Shown here one piece after another: positions 4,978-5,969 of a stretch of 5,969 nt of DNA. Below the pieces are notes generated by a model. It made no database searches and had not been told where the DNA came from. It saw nothing but the letters and a program-made list of their open reading frames with translations. The stretch lies in assembly GCA_905203795.1 (NCBI GenBank), contig CAJKXG010000084.1:1-5969 (forward strand). Reading direction: 5' to 3'. The position numbers were made by a program, and so were the translations under genes. How positions within the stretch are numbered: position 1 is the stretch's first letter; each line of letters opens with the position of its first letter. The stretch is from an uncultured Oscillospiraceae bacterium (lineage in GTDB: Bacteria; Bacillota; Clostridia; Oscillospirales; Acutalibacteraceae).

Positions 4978-5969
4978 ATGGCGAACGATGTGAAATTTGA
5001 GGGCAAGGAAAGAAGACTTGCCAAAATCGAAGAATTCCTCGCGAAAAACGATCTCGGTTCCATGGAAGAAGCGCGCGATCTGTGCCTGTCCAAGGGTGTT
5101 GACGTGGAGTCGATCGTCAAGGGCGTGCAGCCCATTGCGTTTGAGAATGCGGTTTGGGCGTACACGCTGGGCGTGGCGCTTGCGCTGAAGCGCGGCGTGA
5201 AGGATGCGGCGGAAGCGTCCGCCACCATCGGCGAAGGCTTGCAGGCGTTCTGCATCCCCGGCTCTGTCGCTGAGCAGCGCAAAGTCGGTCTGGGTCACGG
5301 CAACCTCGGCAAAATGCTGCTGAGTGAGGATACCACCTGCTTCGCGTTTTTGGCAGGTCACGAATCCTTTGCGGCGGCGGAAGGCGCGATCGGCATCGCC
5401 CGCACCGCGAATAAAGTCCGCAAGGTGCCGCTGCGTGTCATCCTGAACGGTCTCGGCAAGGATGCGGCGTATATCATCAGCCGTATCAATGGCTTCACTT
5501 ATGTGGAGACGGACTACGATTTCCAGACCGGCGAGCTGAAGGTCGTGCGCGAGAAGGCATTCTCCGACGGCGAGCGCGCGCAGGTCAAGTGCTATGGCGC
5601 GAACGACGTGAACGAAGGCGTGGCGATCATGCAGAAGGAGAACGTCGAAGTGTCCATCACGGGCAACTCCACCAACCCCACCCGTTTCCAGCACCTGGTT
5701 GCGGGCACGTACAAGAAATGGGCGATCGAAAACGGCAAGAAGTATTTCTCGGTCGCGTCCGGCGGCGGCACAGGCCGCACGCTGCATCCCGATAACGTGG
5801 CGGCGGGTCCTGCGTCCTACGGTCTGACCGACTCGATGGGTCGTATGCACGGCGATGCGCAGTTTGCGGGTTCGTCCTCCGTGCCGGCGCACGTGGAGAT
5901 GATGGGTCTGATCGGCATGGGCAACAACCCCATGGTCGGTGCGACCGTCGCTTGCGCGGTGGCTGTCGC
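4978..5969 (+). CDS. GGGtGRT family protein, function unknown (partial, 3' end outside window)
   Basis: The first 330 residues are present. I assign the family from the signature GGGTGRT at 262-268, within ASGGGTGRTLHPDN (260-273). As I recall the family, members are about 330 residues, so only a few C-terminal residues should be missing. The N-terminus is a charged helix (7-24). Other visible features are the glycine-rich GLGHGNLGKMLLSED (104-118), AGHESFAAAEGAIGIARTAN (126-145), and VPLRVILNGLGKDAAYIISR (150-169), a beta-alpha-like stretch. The end (305-330) is hydrophobic and glycine-rich. Cysteines are C36, C92, C121, C205 and C326. There is no signal peptide, so it is probably cytoplasmic. 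The glycine-rich signature could hold a phosphate or nucleotide, but no known catalytic motif is recognised. It is translationally tied to the upstream scaffold-like gene by a 15-base gap, which suggests a shared role in iron-sulfur handling. That link is inference from position. Confidence 0.87.
   Translation, partial: MANDVKFEGKERRLAKIEEFLAKNDLGSMEEARDLCLSKGVDVESIVKGVQPIAFENAVWAYTLGVALALKRGVKDAAEASATIGEGLQAFCIPGSVAEQRKVGLGHGNLGKMLLSEDTTCFAFLAGHESFAAAEGAIGIARTANKVRKVPLRVILNGLGKDAAYIISRINGFTYVETDYDFQTGELKVVREKAFSDGERAQVKCYGANDVNEGVAIMQKENVEVSITGNSTNPTRFQHLVAGTYKKWAIENGKKYFSVASGGGTGRTLHPDNVAAGPASYGLTDSMGRMHGDAQFAGSSSVPAHVEMMGLIGMGNNPMVGATVACAVAV

Noticed and set aside
4105..5892. Open frame of 595 codons antisense to the scaffold and GGGtGRT genes
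   Set aside because: It crosses the operon promoter and two well-supported sense genes. Length comes from GC-rich codon bias and no plausible start site precedes it.
1..5969. CRISPR array, tRNA, rRNA, insertion sequence or phage signature
   Set aside because: No spaced direct repeats of array type, no cloverleaf pattern, no transposase frame and no terminal inverted repeats were seen on either strand.

Overview
The window looks like a chromosomal segment of an anaerobic, monoderm Firmicute of the Clostridia/Oscillospirales type. Pointers are strong AAAGGAG-type ribosome binding sites, near-consensus sigma-A promoters with 17-base spacers, lipoprotein solute-binding proteins with a Firmicute-style DxDxSG loop, and an IscU-like plus GGGtGRT gene pair, which I recall from such genomes. 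Coding DNA is GC-rich at third positions and the spacers are AT-rich. The lineage assignment is inference; nothing here fixes the species.

Layout. (1) 1-665, minus strand: the N-terminal 221 codons of DNA polymerase I (polA), carrying the 5'-nuclease domain and running off the left edge. (2) 666-953: an AT-rich divergent intergenic region with candidate polA promoters facing left and a strong promoter facing right, followed by a structured leader. (3) 954-2381: an extracellular solute-binding lipoprotein (SBP1), closed by an intrinsic terminator at 2404-2441. (4) 2528-2597: a second strong promoter and a leader hairpin. (5) 2628-4058: SBP2, a tandem paralogue of SBP1 (253 of 426 aligned residues identical in a hand alignment), closed by its own terminator at 4071-4106. 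(6) 4107-4269: a regulatory region with a dyad, an exact 10-base direct repeat at 11-base period, and a near-perfect promoter. (7) 4270-4962: an IscU/NifU-N-type iron-sulfur scaffold-like protein. (8) 4978-5969: a GGGtGRT family protein of unknown function, 15 bases downstream in the same operon and running off the right edge.

How the genes fit together. The two SBPs are separate single-gene transcription units with no transporter permease or ATPase in the window. They probably deliver ligand to permeases encoded elsewhere, or one has diverged to a new ligand. The last two genes form a compact operon. The scaffold-like protein keeps the central GC-containing motif of IscU but has rearranged cysteines and a long C-terminal extension. 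Its partner is an uncharacterised protein, which makes this pair the best candidate in the window for an under-described system. polA appears to be an unrelated housekeeping neighbour.
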